A stretch of DNA of 64,000 bases from Halohasta salina (GTDB lineage Archaea; Halobacteriota; Halobacteria; Halobacteriales; Haloferacaceae): positions 62,001-126,000 of the forward strand of contig NZ_JAMZIE010000006.1 of NCBI RefSeq assembly GCF_024178165.1, in the 5' to 3' direction. Below the pieces are notes generated by a model. That model was given only the letters and a program-made list of their open reading frames with translations, was not told where the DNA came from and ran no database searches. Positions 1-10,500 of this stretch are shown here, piece after piece. The position numbers and the translations under genes are program-made. Each line of letters opens with the position of its first letter. Within the stretch, counting starts at the first letter, position 1.

Positions 1-1169
1 TCGAAGACCACAGTCAGCAGGATGACGAGAAAGACCGTCCCCGCGAGCACGCTCGCGCCTTCAGGGTTCGATGGGGGTTCGGGGGTCTGCAGCTGGATGG
101 CGAACAGCGTCGCAACGCTGGCGGGAATGATCCCGCGGGGGCCGACGAAGCTCATAAACAGTTTCTCGTTCCGCTTGAACCGCTCGCCGGTCGTCGACAC
201 GAACACGAGCAGCGGCCGCACGAACAGCGCGACCGCCGCGACAACCGCGAGCCCGCCGAGGCCGAGCGACAACAGCGTCTCGAACTCGATCAGCGCCGCC
301 AGTGCGATGAAGACGAACGACAGCACGATGATCGTCACGTCGCCTTTGAACTCCTCGATGGTCTCCTCGTAGGGCAGGTCGGCGTTGCCGAGGACGATCC
401 CGGCGGTCGCCACCGCGGCCACGCCGGATTCGGAGGCGAGCGTGTCCGCGAGGCTGAACGCGAGGATCGCTCCCGCCAGCGTCATCAGCCGGGCGTTCTG
501 TGGCGTCCAGCCGGTCGACAGCTCCGCGCGCACGAAGAGGAACCACAGGACGCCAGCCGTCACCAGCCCGAAGAAGACGCCGATGCTCAGTCGCTGGATG
601 AACTCGGTGAGATAGGACGCCGGCGTGGTTTCCTGTGCCGACAGGAGTTTGAAGATGACGACCGCGAGGATCGCCGCGGTCACGTCGTTGACGATCCCCT
701 CGGTTTCGAGGGCGGCAGCGACGCGATCCCTGACCGGGACCACCGCGAGGATCGGTGTGATCACCGTCGGACCGGTCGCGATCAGGAGCGCGCCGATCAG
801 TGCCGCGATCGCCCACTCCGTCCCGAGAAAGTAGCGGGCTGCGAGGGTCGTCCCGACGAAGGAGATCACGGCCCCGACCGTAATCAGCCGCAACGCCGCC
901 GAGGGGGCCTCCCGTAGTTTGTCGACCTTGAGGTGGAACGAACCCTCGAAGACGATGATCGCGACGCTGATGCCGACGATGGTCGTCAGCGACTCGCCGA
1001 AGACCTCGGTCGTGACAAGCGCCATCCCTTTGGGGCCGACGGCGACACCCGCGATGATCAGAAACAGCACGCTCGGCACACGGTACCGGTCGGCGAGCAC
1101 CTGTGCGGTCACACCGAGTGCGAGGATGATCGCAACGACGACGAGCGTATCGGGGCCTTGTCCAACCAC
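1..1169 (-). CDS. Na+/H+ antiporter (CPA family), 3' end outside window
   Basis: Polytopic cation:proton antiporter of the CPA1/NhaP type, expected to exchange Na+ for H+ across the cytoplasmic membrane. The minus-strand reading from 1169 gives about 389 residues of alternating hydrophobic helices. They include the family-typical stretches VPSVLFLIIAGVAVGPKG near the N terminus, ATGPTVITPIL and GIVNDVTAAI in the middle, and SFVGPRGIIPASVA near the window edge. The ATG in another frame upstream gives an arginine-rich nonsense protein. The GTG at 1169 is chosen because TTTATG at 1192-1197 lies about 26 bases upstream, the spacing of a leaderless haloarchaeal transcript. The C terminus runs off the left edge, so any TrkA-C tail cannot be judged. 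Divergent from the ABC exporter genes. Confidence 0.88.
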   Translation of the reverse strand, partial: MVGQGPDTLVVVAIILALGVTAQVLADRYRVPSVLFLIIAGVAVGPKGMALVTTEVFGESLTTIVGISVAIIVFEGSFHLKVDKLREAPSAALRLITVGAVISFVGTTLAARYFLGTEWAIAALIGALLIATGPTVITPILAVVPVRDRVAAALETEGIVNDVTAAILAVVIFKLLSAQETTPASYLTEFIQRLSIGVFFGLVTAGVLWFLFVRAELSTGWTPQNARLMTLAGAILAFSLADTLASESGVAAVATAGIVLGNADLPYEETIEEFKGDVTIIVLSFVFIALAALIEFETLLSLGLGGLAVVAAVALFVRPLLVFVSTTGERFKRNEKLFMSFVGPRGIIPASVATLFAIQLQTPEPPSNPEGASVLAGTVFLVILLTVVF

Positions 1170-1191
1170 ACACCTTGGTATTCAACCAGTT

Positions 1192-1197
1192 CATAAA
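1192..1197 (-). promoter_or_regulatory. TATA box of antiporter gene
   Basis: TTTATG on the minus strand, centred about 26 bases before the GTG at 1169. This supports a leaderless transcript and decides the start codon. Confidence 0.5.
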
Positions 1198-1271
1198 TGA
1201 GTGGCGAGAGTTGCGTCGGCCGGGGTCCAGCGATCTCGAACATACAAGGCACGTGCGGCCCTCGGTAGTGT

Positions 1272-2351
1272 ATGCCACCTCGGGACACCGACGAACCGGC
1301 CGATCGGTCACGCGACGGCCACCATCGACCGGGCGGTCAGACCGCCAGCCCGGCGGCGGTCGACGTCGAGGGCCTCGAACTCGTCTACGGCGACGGAACG
1401 ACCGCCGTCGACGGCGTCGAGTTGCGCGTTCCGAACGGCGAGTGTTTCGGGTTTCTGGGTCCGAACGGCGCGGGCAAAACGACGACGATCAAGGTGCTGG
1501 CGACGCTGCTGTCGCCGACCAGCGGCAGCGTTCGCGTCAACGGCTTCGATGTGACAACCGAATCGAGGGCTATCCGCGAGACCATCGGCTACATGGCCCA
1601 AGAGACGAGCATCGACCCGGAACTCACCGCCGCCGAAAACATCCGATTTGCCTGTGAGGCCTACGGCGTCCCGCGGGGCGAGCGCGACGAGCGTGTCGAC
1701 GAACTACTCGATCTGGTCGAACTCGGCGATGTCGCCGACAAGCGGGCCGAGGAGTTCTCCGGCGGGATGAAAAAGCGACTCGACGCGGCGACCGCCTTGG
1801 TCCATCGCCCGCCGCTGGTGTTCCTCGACGAACCGACTACGGGGCTCGATCCGAAGGCCCGAAACCGCCTGTGGGAGTACTTCCGGCAGATCAACGACCG
1901 CGGAACGACGATCTTCCTGACGACCCAGTATCTCGAAGAGGCCGACCAGCTCTGTGACCGGCTGGCGGTCATCCTCGATGGCCGGATCGTCGCCGACGGC
2001 AGTCCAAGCGATTTGAAGCGCCGCGTCGGCGGTGACGTCCTCGACATCGATATCGAGGGCGACGCCGCCGCCCGGAGCCGTGCCGCGACGATCGCTCGCG
2101 AGTTCGCGGCGTTCGATGCGGCGATGGTCGACGAGACCGATACGGGGATCACCGTCACCGCCGAGTCCGTCCGCCAACACGGGACGGATCTGCTGGTCGC
2201 CCTTCGCGATGGGGGGCTGACCGTCGTCGGCTTCAACATCCGTGCGCCGACGCTCGACGACGTGTTTCTCGCCATTACCGACGGGACCGCTACCGACGAC
2301 GGGACCGACGCAGATCGACCGGTTCCCCGTCCGGAGGGGGGTTCGCAATGA
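1272..2351 (+). CDS. ABC-2 type exporter, ATP-binding protein (DrrA/CcmA-like)
   Basis: Nucleotide-binding subunit that powers a two-component ABC-2 exporter at the cytoplasmic face of the membrane. 359 residues. Walker A GPNGAGKT at about 63-70, signature FSGGM at 162-166 and Walker B LVFLDEPT at about 182-189 are intact. A C-terminal extension after residue 240 resembles the DUF4162 tail of daunorubicin-resistance-type ATPases. The first 30 residues are a charged, non-conserved leader. CATACAAG at 1241-1248 lies about 28 bases before the ATG and may be the TATA box. It overlaps the downstream permease gene by 4 bases (ATGA), so the two are translationally coupled. The substrate (drug, lipid or polysaccharide) cannot be inferred. 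Confidence 0.92.
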   Translation: MPPRDTDEPADRSRDGHHRPGGQTASPAAVDVEGLELVYGDGTTAVDGVELRVPNGECFGFLGPNGAGKTTTIKVLATLLSPTSGSVRVNGFDVTTESRAIRETIGYMAQETSIDPELTAAENIRFACEAYGVPRGERDERVDELLDLVELGDVADKRAEEFSGGMKKRLDAATALVHRPPLVFLDEPTTGLDPKARNRLWEYFRQINDRGTTIFLTTQYLEEADQLCDRLAVILDGRIVADGSPSDLKRRVGGDVLDIDIEGDAAARSRAATIAREFAAFDAAMVDETDTGITVTAESVRQHGTDLLVALRDGGLTVVGFNIRAPTLDDVFLAITDGTATDDGTDADRPVPRPEGGSQ

Positions 2352-3232
2352 GCACCGACGTCGACGACGGCGGGGCGGCGGTCGATCGGCCCGTCCAACG
2401 CACCGCCAACAGCTTTCTCGGTGACGTCTGGGTGAACTTCAAACGCTGGAACCTCAAGGCGGTGCGGAACCCCTTCGTGCTCGTCGTCTCGCTGGTCCAG
2501 CCGATCATCTTTCTGGTCCTCTTTACCGAGGTGTTCGGCACCGTCGCGGGGTCGGCCGTCAATCGGGGGATTCCGGGCATCAACTACGAGACGTATCTCG
2601 TCCCGGCGATCGCGATTCAGGTTGCCCTCGCGGCAGCGATTACCTCGGGTGTCGGGCTGGTCAACGACATCGAGAACGGGATGTTCGAGAAAGTCCTCGT
2701 CACGCCGATGAACCGCACCGCGGTGTTCGTCGGCAAGACCGCCGCCGAGGTGTTCCGCATCGCCGTCCAGATCGCCATCATCCTCGGCCTCGGGGTCGTC
2801 CTCGGCGCCGAGGTCGTCACTGGGGTCGTGGGCGCAGTCGGCATCGTCGTCGTCGGCATCCTGTTTTCGCTGTGGTTCGTCGCCTTTTCGAACTCGCTGG
2901 CGGTCCTCACCCGCGATCAGGAGTCGACCATCATCGGCGCGAACCTGCTGCAGTTTCCCCTGCTGTTTTTGTCGAGTGCGTTCCTCCCGCTGTCGGCGCT
3001 GCCGGAGTGGATCCGGACGGTCGCCCGCCTGAACCCCGTCACCTACGGCGTCGACGCCGCCCGCTCGCTCATGATCGGGCAGGACGTGATGACCGTCATC
3101 GAGGTGTCGTGGTTCGGCGGCACCCTCGACGGCGTGGTGCCGGGGGTTGCCGTCCTCGTCGGGCTGGATCTGGCGCTGGGGGCCGTCGCGGTCTACTTGC
3201 TCTCGCGGGCGTCGAGTTCCGACGTGAAGTGA
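2348..3232 (+). CDS. ABC-2 type exporter, permease
   Basis: Membrane subunit partner of the preceding ATPase. 294 residues with a soluble acidic N terminus of about 45 residues, followed by six hydrophobic segments typical of the ABC2_membrane family (for example VSLVQPIIFLVLFTEVF at the first and LLQFPLLFLSSAFLPLSALPEW at the fifth). The family landmark LNPVTYGVDAAR precedes the last helix. The start ATG overlaps the stop of the ATPase gene (ATGA). Together they form a DrrAB-like exporter; the cargo is unknown. Confidence 0.92.
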   Translation: MSTDVDDGGAAVDRPVQRTANSFLGDVWVNFKRWNLKAVRNPFVLVVSLVQPIIFLVLFTEVFGTVAGSAVNRGIPGINYETYLVPAIAIQVALAAAITSGVGLVNDIENGMFEKVLVTPMNRTAVFVGKTAAEVFRIAVQIAIILGLGVVLGAEVVTGVVGAVGIVVVGILFSLWFVAFSNSLAVLTRDQESTIIGANLLQFPLLFLSSAFLPLSALPEWIRTVARLNPVTYGVDAARSLMIGQDVMTVIEVSWFGGTLDGVVPGVAVLVGLDLALGAVAVYLLSRASSSDVK

Positions 3233-3280
3233 CACCGTCTCGACGAGGAGTTTTCAGGCAGGCCACCAATAGGCATCCCA

Positions 3281-4678
3281 ATGGTAGATCTCTTCGTCTC
3301 GACGGGTCGACTCGGTGTAGCGCTTTTGCTCGTCGGTTTGAACGGCTTTTTCGTCGCCGCGGAGTTCGCCTACGTCCGGATCCGCGCGTCGACCGTCGAA
3401 ACGCTGGTCGAGGAGGGGAAACCCGGCGCGGACCTACTGGATGCGGCCCTCGATAACCTCGACGACTACCTCGCGGTTACCCAACTCGGCATCACGATCT
3501 CCTCGCTCGGACTGGGGTGGATCGGCGAGCCGGCGGTCGCAACGCTGATCGAGCCCGTCTTGGCGCCGTTCGTCGGCCCCGAGTTGATCCACCTCATCGC
3601 CTTCGGGCTCGGATTCAGCCTGATCACGTTCCTCCACGTCGTCTTCGGCGAACTCGCCCCGAAGACGATCGCCATCGCGCAGGCCGAGCGGGTCTCACTG
3701 CTGGTCGCCGCGCCGATGCAGTTCTTCTACTACGTGTTCCGGCCGGGCATCTACGTCTTCAACGGGACGGCCAACTACTTCACCCGGCTGATCGGCATCC
3801 CGCCGGCCTCCGAGACCGACGAGACGCTGACCGAAGAGGAGATCCTGACGGTCCTCTCCCGGTCGGGCACCGAGGGCCACATCGACAGCGAGGAGGTCGA
3901 GATGATCGAGCAGATCTTCGATCTCGACGACCTCTCTGTGAGGGAGGTCATGATCCCCCGCCCCGACGTGGCCAGCGTTCCGGCCGACGCCTCGCTGGCC
4001 GAGCTTCGGTCGACGGTCATCGCGGAGGGCCACACCCGGTATCCGGTCGTCGAGGCCGACGAACCCGATCAGGTCGTCGGCTTCGTCGACGTCAAGGACG
4101 TGCTTCGGGCCGAGGCGTTCGATCCCGAGCGCGCGGCGTCGATCACGGCGGGCGATCTCGCCCGCGAGATCCAGATCATCCCCGAGACCGGCCAACTCAC
4201 GGACCTGTTGGCGGGGTTCCAGCGTGAGCAACGACAGATGGCGGCCATCATCGACGAGTGGGGGGCGTTCGAGGGCATCGTCACGGTCGAGGACGTGATC
4301 GAGGTCGTCCTCGGGGATCTCCGGGACGATTTCGACACGCCCGGCGACGAGCCGTCGATCAGCCAGCGGGAGGACGGCAGCTATGTCGCCGACGGCGGAC
4401 TGACGATCTCGTCGGTCAACGAGACTCTCGGGACGAGCTTCGAGACCACGGAGTTCGGCACCATCGGCGGGCTCGTCCTCGACGAACTGGGCCGGGCTCC
4501 CGAGGTCGGCGATAGGGTCGACGCCGGCGGCTACCGGCTCGCCGTCGAAGCCGTCGACGGCACGCGGATCACCACCGTCGGGATCGACACGCTTGAGGGG
4601 TCGACCGCCGAGGCGGGCGGCGACACCGAGGACAAACCGGCTGACGCGGACGATGCTGCCGACGATGGAGCCGCTTAG
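3281..4678 (+). CDS. CNNM/CorC-HlyC family membrane protein (DUF21 + CBS)
   Basis: Protein of the UPF0053/CNNM group, linked in other organisms to Mg2+ or Co2+ transport or efflux. 465 residues. A DUF21 transmembrane domain occupies about 1-190, a CBS pair about 205-335 (VREVMIPRPDV and TRYPVVEADEPDQVVGFV are the recognisable CBS starts), and a CorC_HlyC domain about 345-430. A low-complexity acidic tail closes the protein. It stands alone, 48 bases after the exporter pair on the same strand. 'Hemolysin' in older annotation is a family name only and no toxin role is implied. Confidence 0.9.
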   Translation: MVDLFVSTGRLGVALLLVGLNGFFVAAEFAYVRIRASTVETLVEEGKPGADLLDAALDNLDDYLAVTQLGITISSLGLGWIGEPAVATLIEPVLAPFVGPELIHLIAFGLGFSLITFLHVVFGELAPKTIAIAQAERVSLLVAAPMQFFYYVFRPGIYVFNGTANYFTRLIGIPPASETDETLTEEEILTVLSRSGTEGHIDSEEVEMIEQIFDLDDLSVREVMIPRPDVASVPADASLAELRSTVIAEGHTRYPVVEADEPDQVVGFVDVKDVLRAEAFDPERAASITAGDLAREIQIIPETGQLTDLLAGFQREQRQMAAIIDEWGAFEGIVTVEDVIEVVLGDLRDDFDTPGDEPSISQREDGSYVADGGLTISSVNETLGTSFETTEFGTIGGLVLDELGRAPEVGDRVDAGGYRLAVEAVDGTRITTVGIDTLEGSTAEAGGDTEDKPADADDAADDGAA

Positions 4679-4734
4679 CGGCGGCGACGGTGGCCGACCA
4701 CAGAGGTAAACCGATGGTCGACCAACTGTGGGGT

Positions 4735-5592
4735 ATGTACGACCGGATTCTCGTCCCCGTCGACGGCAGCGACCCCGCAACTGTGGCGCTGGATCACGCG
4801 TTGGCTATCGCCGCCTCCCACGACGCGACCGTAGACGTACTCCACGTCGCGGATACGAACGTCCCCAGCCAGACCCGGATCGGAACCGACGTGATCGACG
4901 CGCTGGTCGAAGAGGGTGCCCAAATCGTTGCAGACGCACGCGAGCGGGGCGAGCCACTGGACGTCATCACACACGGCGAGGTGGTACAGGGCGAACCCAC
5001 GGAAGCCATCGTTGGCTACGCGGAGGACAACGACCACGATCTGATCGTCATGGGGAGCCGCGGCCAGCGGAACCTCAACGAGTACGTCCTCGGCAGCACC
5101 ACCGACCGGGTCGTCAACCGAACCGAGAGGCCGGTCCTCACGGTCCGGGATGTCGACGCCGCCACCGACTACCCCTACGAGACGATTCTGGTCCCGACCG
5201 ACGGCAGCCAGCAAGCGACCGAGGCCGTCGCGTTGGCCGGTGAGATCGCTGCCACCCACGGCGCGGTACTCCATCTGTTGGTGGTCATCAACGAGACCCC
5301 CATCGGGATCGACGCCGAATCGGCGGCCGCCGAGGTCGACGCCGGAGACAACCCGACCATTCAGTCGGCCCTCGACCACGTCGACGCCGACGTCGATGTC
5401 ACCACTGCGATCCGGTTCGGTTCGATCCGCGGCGAGATCACCGACTACGCGGGCGAGGTGGGCGCCGACTGCATCGTTATGGGCACCCACGGCCGACAGG
5501 GATTCGATCAGCGCCTACTGGGCAGCACGACCGAACGCGTCCTGCGGACGACGCCGATCCCCGTGTTGACGATCGGCGGAAAACGACAGTAA
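4735..5592 (+). CDS. Universal stress protein, two UspA domains
   Basis: Cytoplasmic ATP-binding stress protein made of two tandem UspA domains, about residues 1-140 and 145-285. Each ends with the nucleotide-binding pattern G-x2-G-x9-G-S/T (MGSRGQRN...LGSTT and MGTHGRQG...LGSTT). The second ATG (4735) is preferred over the one at 4690 because the UspA fold begins immediately with MYDRILVPVDGS. The extra 15 residues would be non-conserved. No partner gene is evident. The role in salt or energy stress is inferred from the family. Confidence 0.9.
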   Translation: MYDRILVPVDGSDPATVALDHALAIAASHDATVDVLHVADTNVPSQTRIGTDVIDALVEEGAQIVADARERGEPLDVITHGEVVQGEPTEAIVGYAEDNDHDLIVMGSRGQRNLNEYVLGSTTDRVVNRTERPVLTVRDVDAATDYPYETILVPTDGSQQATEAVALAGEIAATHGAVLHLLVVINETPIGIDAESAAAEVDAGDNPTIQSALDHVDADVDVTTAIRFGSIRGEITDYAGEVGADCIVMGTHGRQGFDQRLLGSTTERVLRTTPIPVLTIGGKRQ

Positions 5593-5642
5593 TCGGTCGC
5601 TATCGTACGGCAACCAGTTTCTACTCACACGGTAGCCAATTC

Positions 5643-6326
5643 TTACTCGTACTCCCAGAGCCGGTCGACCCGGTCTGCGACCGCGGGGTGGGCTGTTCGG
5701 AGCGCCTCCTGGTCGATTTCGCCGTTGACGTTGATCACGTGGACCTCGCCGCGGTCGCCGCCGTAGACGTCCTGAAAGTCGTAGACGACGCCGATACAGT
5801 CGACCTCGTCGGGCACGTCACCGCTCTCACGGAGGAACTGGATCTGTCGGTCGACGTTGTACTCGACGAGTCGGTTGATCGCCCCGGCGCGACCCACGTC
5901 ATCGGGCAGCAATTCCAGTGCGGGTGCCAATCGGGGTTTCAGGAGATCCAGACAGTGCGCGATCCCGGCCGGTTCGTCGAGCCCCGTCATCAGGTCGTCG
6001 TAGGTGGCGGTGACGGCCCCACAGCCGGTGTGGCCCATGACGATGGCCGTTTCCGTCCCCGTGTGAGCGATCGGATACAGCACGTCACCGGAGACCACAT
6101 CGCCGGCCGGCGTGCGCTGGACGACGCGGTTGCCGATGTTGCCGCAGGTAAAGAGGTGGCCCGGCTGGTCGTTGCCCCATGCGTGGTCCTGCAGCACCCG
6201 GGAGTCCGAACAGCAGACCGTCACCGCATCCGGATGCTGCGCGTCCTGTACGTCGTCGAACCGCGCCTCGAACTCCCGGCTATGGTCGGCGTTCCGAGCC
6301 AGGAGGTCGACGACCGTCTCATTCAT
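5643..6326 (-). CDS. Beta-class carbonic anhydrase
   Basis: Zinc enzyme that interconverts CO2 and bicarbonate. 227 residues. The beta-class ligands are visible: Cys39, with Asp41 and Arg43 of the C-x-D-x-R dyad motif, then His99 and Cys102 in HTGC. No signal peptide, so cytoplasmic. The start is supported by TTTATTGG at 6346-6353, about 24 bases upstream, indicating a leaderless transcript. It is convergent with the universal stress gene (about 50 bases apart). Confidence 0.93.
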   Translation of the reverse strand: MNETVVDLLARNADHSREFEARFDDVQDAQHPDAVTVCCSDSRVLQDHAWGNDQPGHLFTCGNIGNRVVQRTPAGDVVSGDVLYPIAHTGTETAIVMGHTGCGAVTATYDDLMTGLDEPAGIAHCLDLLKPRLAPALELLPDDVGRAGAINRLVEYNVDRQIQFLRESGDVPDEVDCIGVVYDFQDVYGGDRGEVHVINVNGEIDQEALRTAHPAVADRVDRLWEYE

Positions 6327-6345
6327 ACGTTCGCAACGAAGGGGT

Positions 6346-6353
6346 CCAATAAA
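6346..6353 (-). promoter_or_regulatory. TATA box of carbonic anhydrase gene
   Basis: TTTATTGG read on the minus strand, about 24 bases before the ATG at 6326; leaderless geometry. Confidence 0.5.
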
Positions 6354-6470
6354 TCAGTTCACTCTCGTCGCTGGGGTCGGCTTCGAACCGGTTGTGTACG
6401 GGTCGATCGCCGGCCTTCGGCGGCTCGACCGCCGGCGAGGGCGAGTTAGGCGTCGACTAACCGCGCTCTC

Positions 6471-7520
6471 TCACCGCTGGAGCCAGTCGAGCCACTCGCC
6501 GTGGCCGTGGAACCGGGCCAGCAACTCGCCGCTGTGGACGCCATCCTCGTATCGGTAGAGCGTGATCGTCGGCGAGGCGATCTCCATCGCCCACTCGCAG
6601 GACAGCCAGTAGAGATCGCGCTGGCGGCCGAGTTTCGAAACGAGATCGTACAGGTCGGCCCGCTGAGCGTCCGAAAGCTGGTAGAGCACGTAGCTGTTGT
6701 AGAGACAGACCGGCTGGTCGACCGGAACCCGGTCGACGACCTCGTCGAGGAGTGCACACACGTCGCCCTCGTAGATCGTCGGTGGCTCCTCGGCAGCGAT
6801 TTCGGCGGCGTGCCGGACGTTCGCCCGTCGTTCGTCGTGTTCGGGCCAGATCAACGCGTCGAGCCACTGCCTGTCGGCGTCGTCGGTCACGTCGAGGGGG
6901 TGGAGGTCGACGCCGCGCCGTGAGCCGACCGGCGGCATCGCCTCGGGGAGCGGTGGCTCGATCCGGCCCCGCAGTTCGCACTCGATTTCGACCGGAGACG
7001 CCGCGTCGCCGACCGCCCGGTCGTCGTAGCGGTAGCCGTACCGATCCCACAGGAGATTGAGCCCGGCGCTCGATCCGATCTCGATGAGACCGAGCGGCGC
7101 GCGGTCGACCGCCCGTGAGACGTACTCGAAGGCCGGGAGCAGGCAGGCGCTTCGACGGACCGTGTTGGTCTGGACCCGACGCGTCGACAGCAGGTCCCGA
7201 ATCTCGCGGTTGTGTGTTCGACAGAACGCTTTGAACGCCGCGAAGGTGGTGTCGTCGACCGGCTTCGTCTCCCCGTCGACGCTGGGGTAGAACGCCGCGA
7301 GGCGGTGGTTCGGATCGTCAAACAGGAGAGACTGCACCGCCGCCAATAGGGCCATCGGTGGCGGTTGTTCCTCGCGCGTCGCGGCGGCCAACTGGCGGAG
7401 TTCGGGGTCGTCGGCGATCGCCAGCGACAGGTGTTCGTACAGCGGCGAGGGGCTGCCGACACGTCCGCTACAGTCCTCTCGGGCGAACCGACGGAACTCG
7501 GCGGCGAGATCTTCCGTCAT
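6471..7520 (-). CDS. DUF2332 family protein
   Basis: 349-residue cytoplasmic protein of the DUF2332 family, whose function is unknown. The central stretch LGLIEIGSSAGLNLLWDRYGYRY matches the family core and recalls a Rossmann-type SAM-binding loop (E-I-G-S-S-A-G-L-N), so a methyltransferase-like fold is possible but unproven. The ATG at 7520 is preferred over the one 90 bases upstream because ATTAATAC at 7543-7550 lies 26 bases before it. It follows the helicase-nuclease pair on the same strand after a gap of 47 bases with its own promoter, so it is probably a separate unit. Confidence 0.8.
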   Translation of the reverse strand: MTEDLAAEFRRFAREDCSGRVGSPSPLYEHLSLAIADDPELRQLAAATREEQPPPMALLAAVQSLLFDDPNHRLAAFYPSVDGETKPVDDTTFAAFKAFCRTHNREIRDLLSTRRVQTNTVRRSACLLPAFEYVSRAVDRAPLGLIEIGSSAGLNLLWDRYGYRYDDRAVGDAASPVEIECELRGRIEPPLPEAMPPVGSRRGVDLHPLDVTDDADRQWLDALIWPEHDERRANVRHAAEIAAEEPPTIYEGDVCALLDEVVDRVPVDQPVCLYNSYVLYQLSDAQRADLYDLVSKLGRQRDLYWLSCEWAMEIASPTITLYRYEDGVHSGELLARFHGHGEWLDWLQR

Positions 7521-7542
7521 GCCCGTCGACCACACGGTCCGC

Positions 7543-7550
7543 GTATTAAT
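7543..7550 (-). promoter_or_regulatory. TATA box of DUF2332 gene
   Basis: ATTAATAC on the minus strand, about 26 bases from the ATG at 7520. It separates this gene from the upstream helicase operon. Confidence 0.5.
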
Positions 7551-7567
7551 GGCTCGGTGACAGGACG

Positions 7568-10500
7568 CTACTGACTGTCGGTATCGGCCGCGTGGTAATC
7601 GTCGACACACGGGCCTCCAACACTCGCGGCATAGGGACAGCCCTCACAGGTCTCGGGGTCGGGCCGGGCTTCGAGTCCCGACGCAGTCGTGAGCGGGACC
7701 GCCTCGCTGGCGGCGCCGACCACTCGGTCGACCCACTCGGTGTCGAGGTCGGCGGTGACGTCGACCGGCGAGACCACCGGCTCGGTGGTGGGGTCGAGAT
7801 AGCCGACCGTCGCCGTCTCGACATCGATCCCGAACTGGCGGTCCAGCAGCCACGCGTACACCGACAACTGCCGGACGTGTTCGGTAGCCGCACCGTCGGT
7901 CGGTCGGCGGCCGGTCTTCCAGTCGACGAGGTGCCACCCGCCGCCGACCCGGTACAGCAGGTCGACCGTCCCCGTAACGCGGAGTGATCGTCCCGCGGTC
8001 GACACGAGCGACGCGAGTTCGTACTCGGTGACGCAGTTGGCTCCCGTCGACTGACACTGCTCGCCGATCCGGGAGGCGTCGACGGCCGACCAAACCCGGC
8101 GTAGGGGCTCTCTAACGCCGGTAGCCTGTGCCTTCTCGTGGGACTCGGCGCGGTCGGAGCCCGCGAGGCGAAGTTCGAGCAGTCGGTGGACGACATCACC
8201 CCACTCGGCGGCCGAAAGCCCGCCCGGCGTGTGTGTGGGCCGGGTAGTGTCTGCGGCGGGGTGGGTCGGCTGCTCGGTCACGCCGCCGCGTTCGACGCCC
8301 TGTACGTGGCGGTACTGGAACCGCCGCGGGCAGTCGGCCAGATCGGCCAGCGAGGACGCCGAGACGACCGCGGGCCGGTACGGCGGGTACCCGGCCCCGT
8401 CGCTGCCCTCGCGTAGCCGCGCCAGTTCGTCGCCGAGGTCGACGCCGTCGGTCGACTCCGGCGACTTGGACGGGAGTTCGTCGACGCCGACAGACACCAG
8501 CCGTGAGATCGTGTTCCCGCTTTCGGCACGCCACGAGAACTCCCGGCTGAGCGTGTTGCCAGTGAGGGCGTCCCAGCCGGCTGAGGGTTCGAGCGTCTCG
8601 TTGAATCCCGCGAGCCACGTTGACCACCGGGCACCGTCGTAGTAGTCGCTGGTCTCGTCGAGCGAGCCGAGCCCGAGAAAGACGTGGTTTTCGGCCCGTG
8701 TAAAGGCGACGTAGGCCAGTCGCCAGAACTCCGCCTCGCGGGCTTCGAGGTGGGCGTTCAGCGGGTTGGGATACCGGAGTTCGCCGGTGTCGGTCCGGGC
8801 GTCCGACAGCCAGATCGGGCCGGTCGCCTCGGGATAGTCGGTCGTCTCGAAGTCGTCGTTGAACCACACCGGCTGCTCGCGGTCGGTGTCGGGCGTCGGG
8901 AACGCGACGCCCGCCGGGCTCGGCGGATCGCCGGGACGCGGCCGCAGGGCGAAGCCCTGTCGACGGCTCGCAAGCAGGCGGTCGTGTTGGAGCCGGGGAA
9001 ACGTCGACTGTTTCGGCAGGTCACAGAGGAAGACGATGGGGTACTCCTGTCCTTTGGCGCGGTGGACCGTCGTCAGCGTGACCGCATCGCCACGTTCGCC
9101 GTCGCTGACCTCGGCGGTCGGGAACTGCGGGTCCGAGCTGTCGGTTGTCGCCCGGAGCCGCCGGAGCCGCCGGAGGAACTCCCGGTAGGATAGCAGTTCG
9201 TCGACCTCCCAGTCGTCGACCACCTCGACGAACCGCCAGACGTTGCCGTACCGCCGGAGGCCGTCGCTGTCACTCAACAGCACCGCATCGAGCCCCGAGT
9301 GTTGAAGTAGCCGATGGATCAGTGCCGTCTTCGACCCCTCGCGCATCCACCGCAAGTCGTCGCGGAGCGACAGCAAGCGGGCGAGCCGCTGGCGGTCGTC
9401 GTCCGGAAGCGAGTCGGGCCAGTCGTCGACCAGCGCCTCGGCGTCGGCGTCGGCGGCCGCAAGGGCTCGAATCGTCACGTCGGAGACCGCGACCAGCGGC
9501 GACCGGAGCAGCCGGTAGAGGTCGGCCTCGGCGTAGGGGGTGGCGAGCCACGAGCAGACGTCGACCAGTAACTCGATCTCGGGTTGGGCGAACAGGTCGC
9601 CGGTCGCCGCCGCCTCCGCGGGGATGCCGTAGTCCTCGCGGAGCACGGCGGCGTACCGCTGGATGCTCCGCCCGGAGCGGAACAGCAGGGTGATATCGCC
9701 GGGGGTCGGCCGGCGGCGGCCGCCCTCCCCGTCGGGGACGGTCACCGGCGGCTCGCTGGTGGGGTCGGTGATCGCCGCGATCGTCCCGCCGATCCGGTCG
9801 GCCTCGGCGGCCGCCCAGTCGGCGGCGGCGATGTACTCGGTCAGGTCGTCATCGCTTGCGGCGTCGACGTCGAGCACGTGCAGGTGGGATTCGTCGTCGC
9901 TGTCGCCGTCGAGCTCCGTGTCGGCCGCCGAGTCGTCGTCCCACGGCGAGCCATGTGGTTCGACCGGGACGTACGAGGGCGCGTGGTCGCCGACGGCGCC
10001 GCGGCCCTCGTCCTCCAGCAGGCGCTGAAACACGTGGTTGGCGGCCGCGGCGATGTCGGGATGGTGGCGGAAGACGGTCGACAGCGCGTGGTACCGCACG
10101 TCGTCGACGCCGAGATGCGGAATCGGGGCCGGATCGGGGGCCGCGGCCTTGGTGGTCTCGATAATGTCGGCGAACAGCGCCGGATCGGCCGACCGCCACT
10201 CGTAGATCGCCTGCTTGCTGTCACCGATCAACAGCAGGTTCGTCGCGTCGCCGGATTCGTCGCCGCCCTCGGGGTCGACCAGCCGCCGAAGCACCGAACA
10301 CTGGACGGCGCTTGTGTCCTGAAACTCGTCGACGAAGACGTGGTCGAACCGCTCGCCCAGCGTCCGCCGAAACGGGTCGGTCGGCTCGCAGGCGTCGAGA
10401 TAGCAGTCGAGCAGGTGGGCCACGTCGACGAAGGTGAACTGGCCGGCCCGCCGGGTGCGCTCGTCGTAGGCCTCCTCGTAGGCGGCCAACAGCGTGGCGA

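Noticed and set aside
61-1311. A 416-residue minus-strand frame across the antiporter
   Set aside because: Arginine-rich, no hydrophobic segments, and out of phase with the clear antiporter frame starting at GTG 1169.
6375-6400. A T-loop-like GGTTCGAAGCC on the minus strand
   Set aside because: The flanking bases form neither a 5-bp T stem nor an acceptor or anticodon arm; not a tRNA.
6407-6438. 8-bp inverted repeat TCGCCGGC/GCCGGCGA as a terminator
   Set aside because: Loop of 16 bases and no T-rich tract on either strand; expected by chance in GC-rich DNA.
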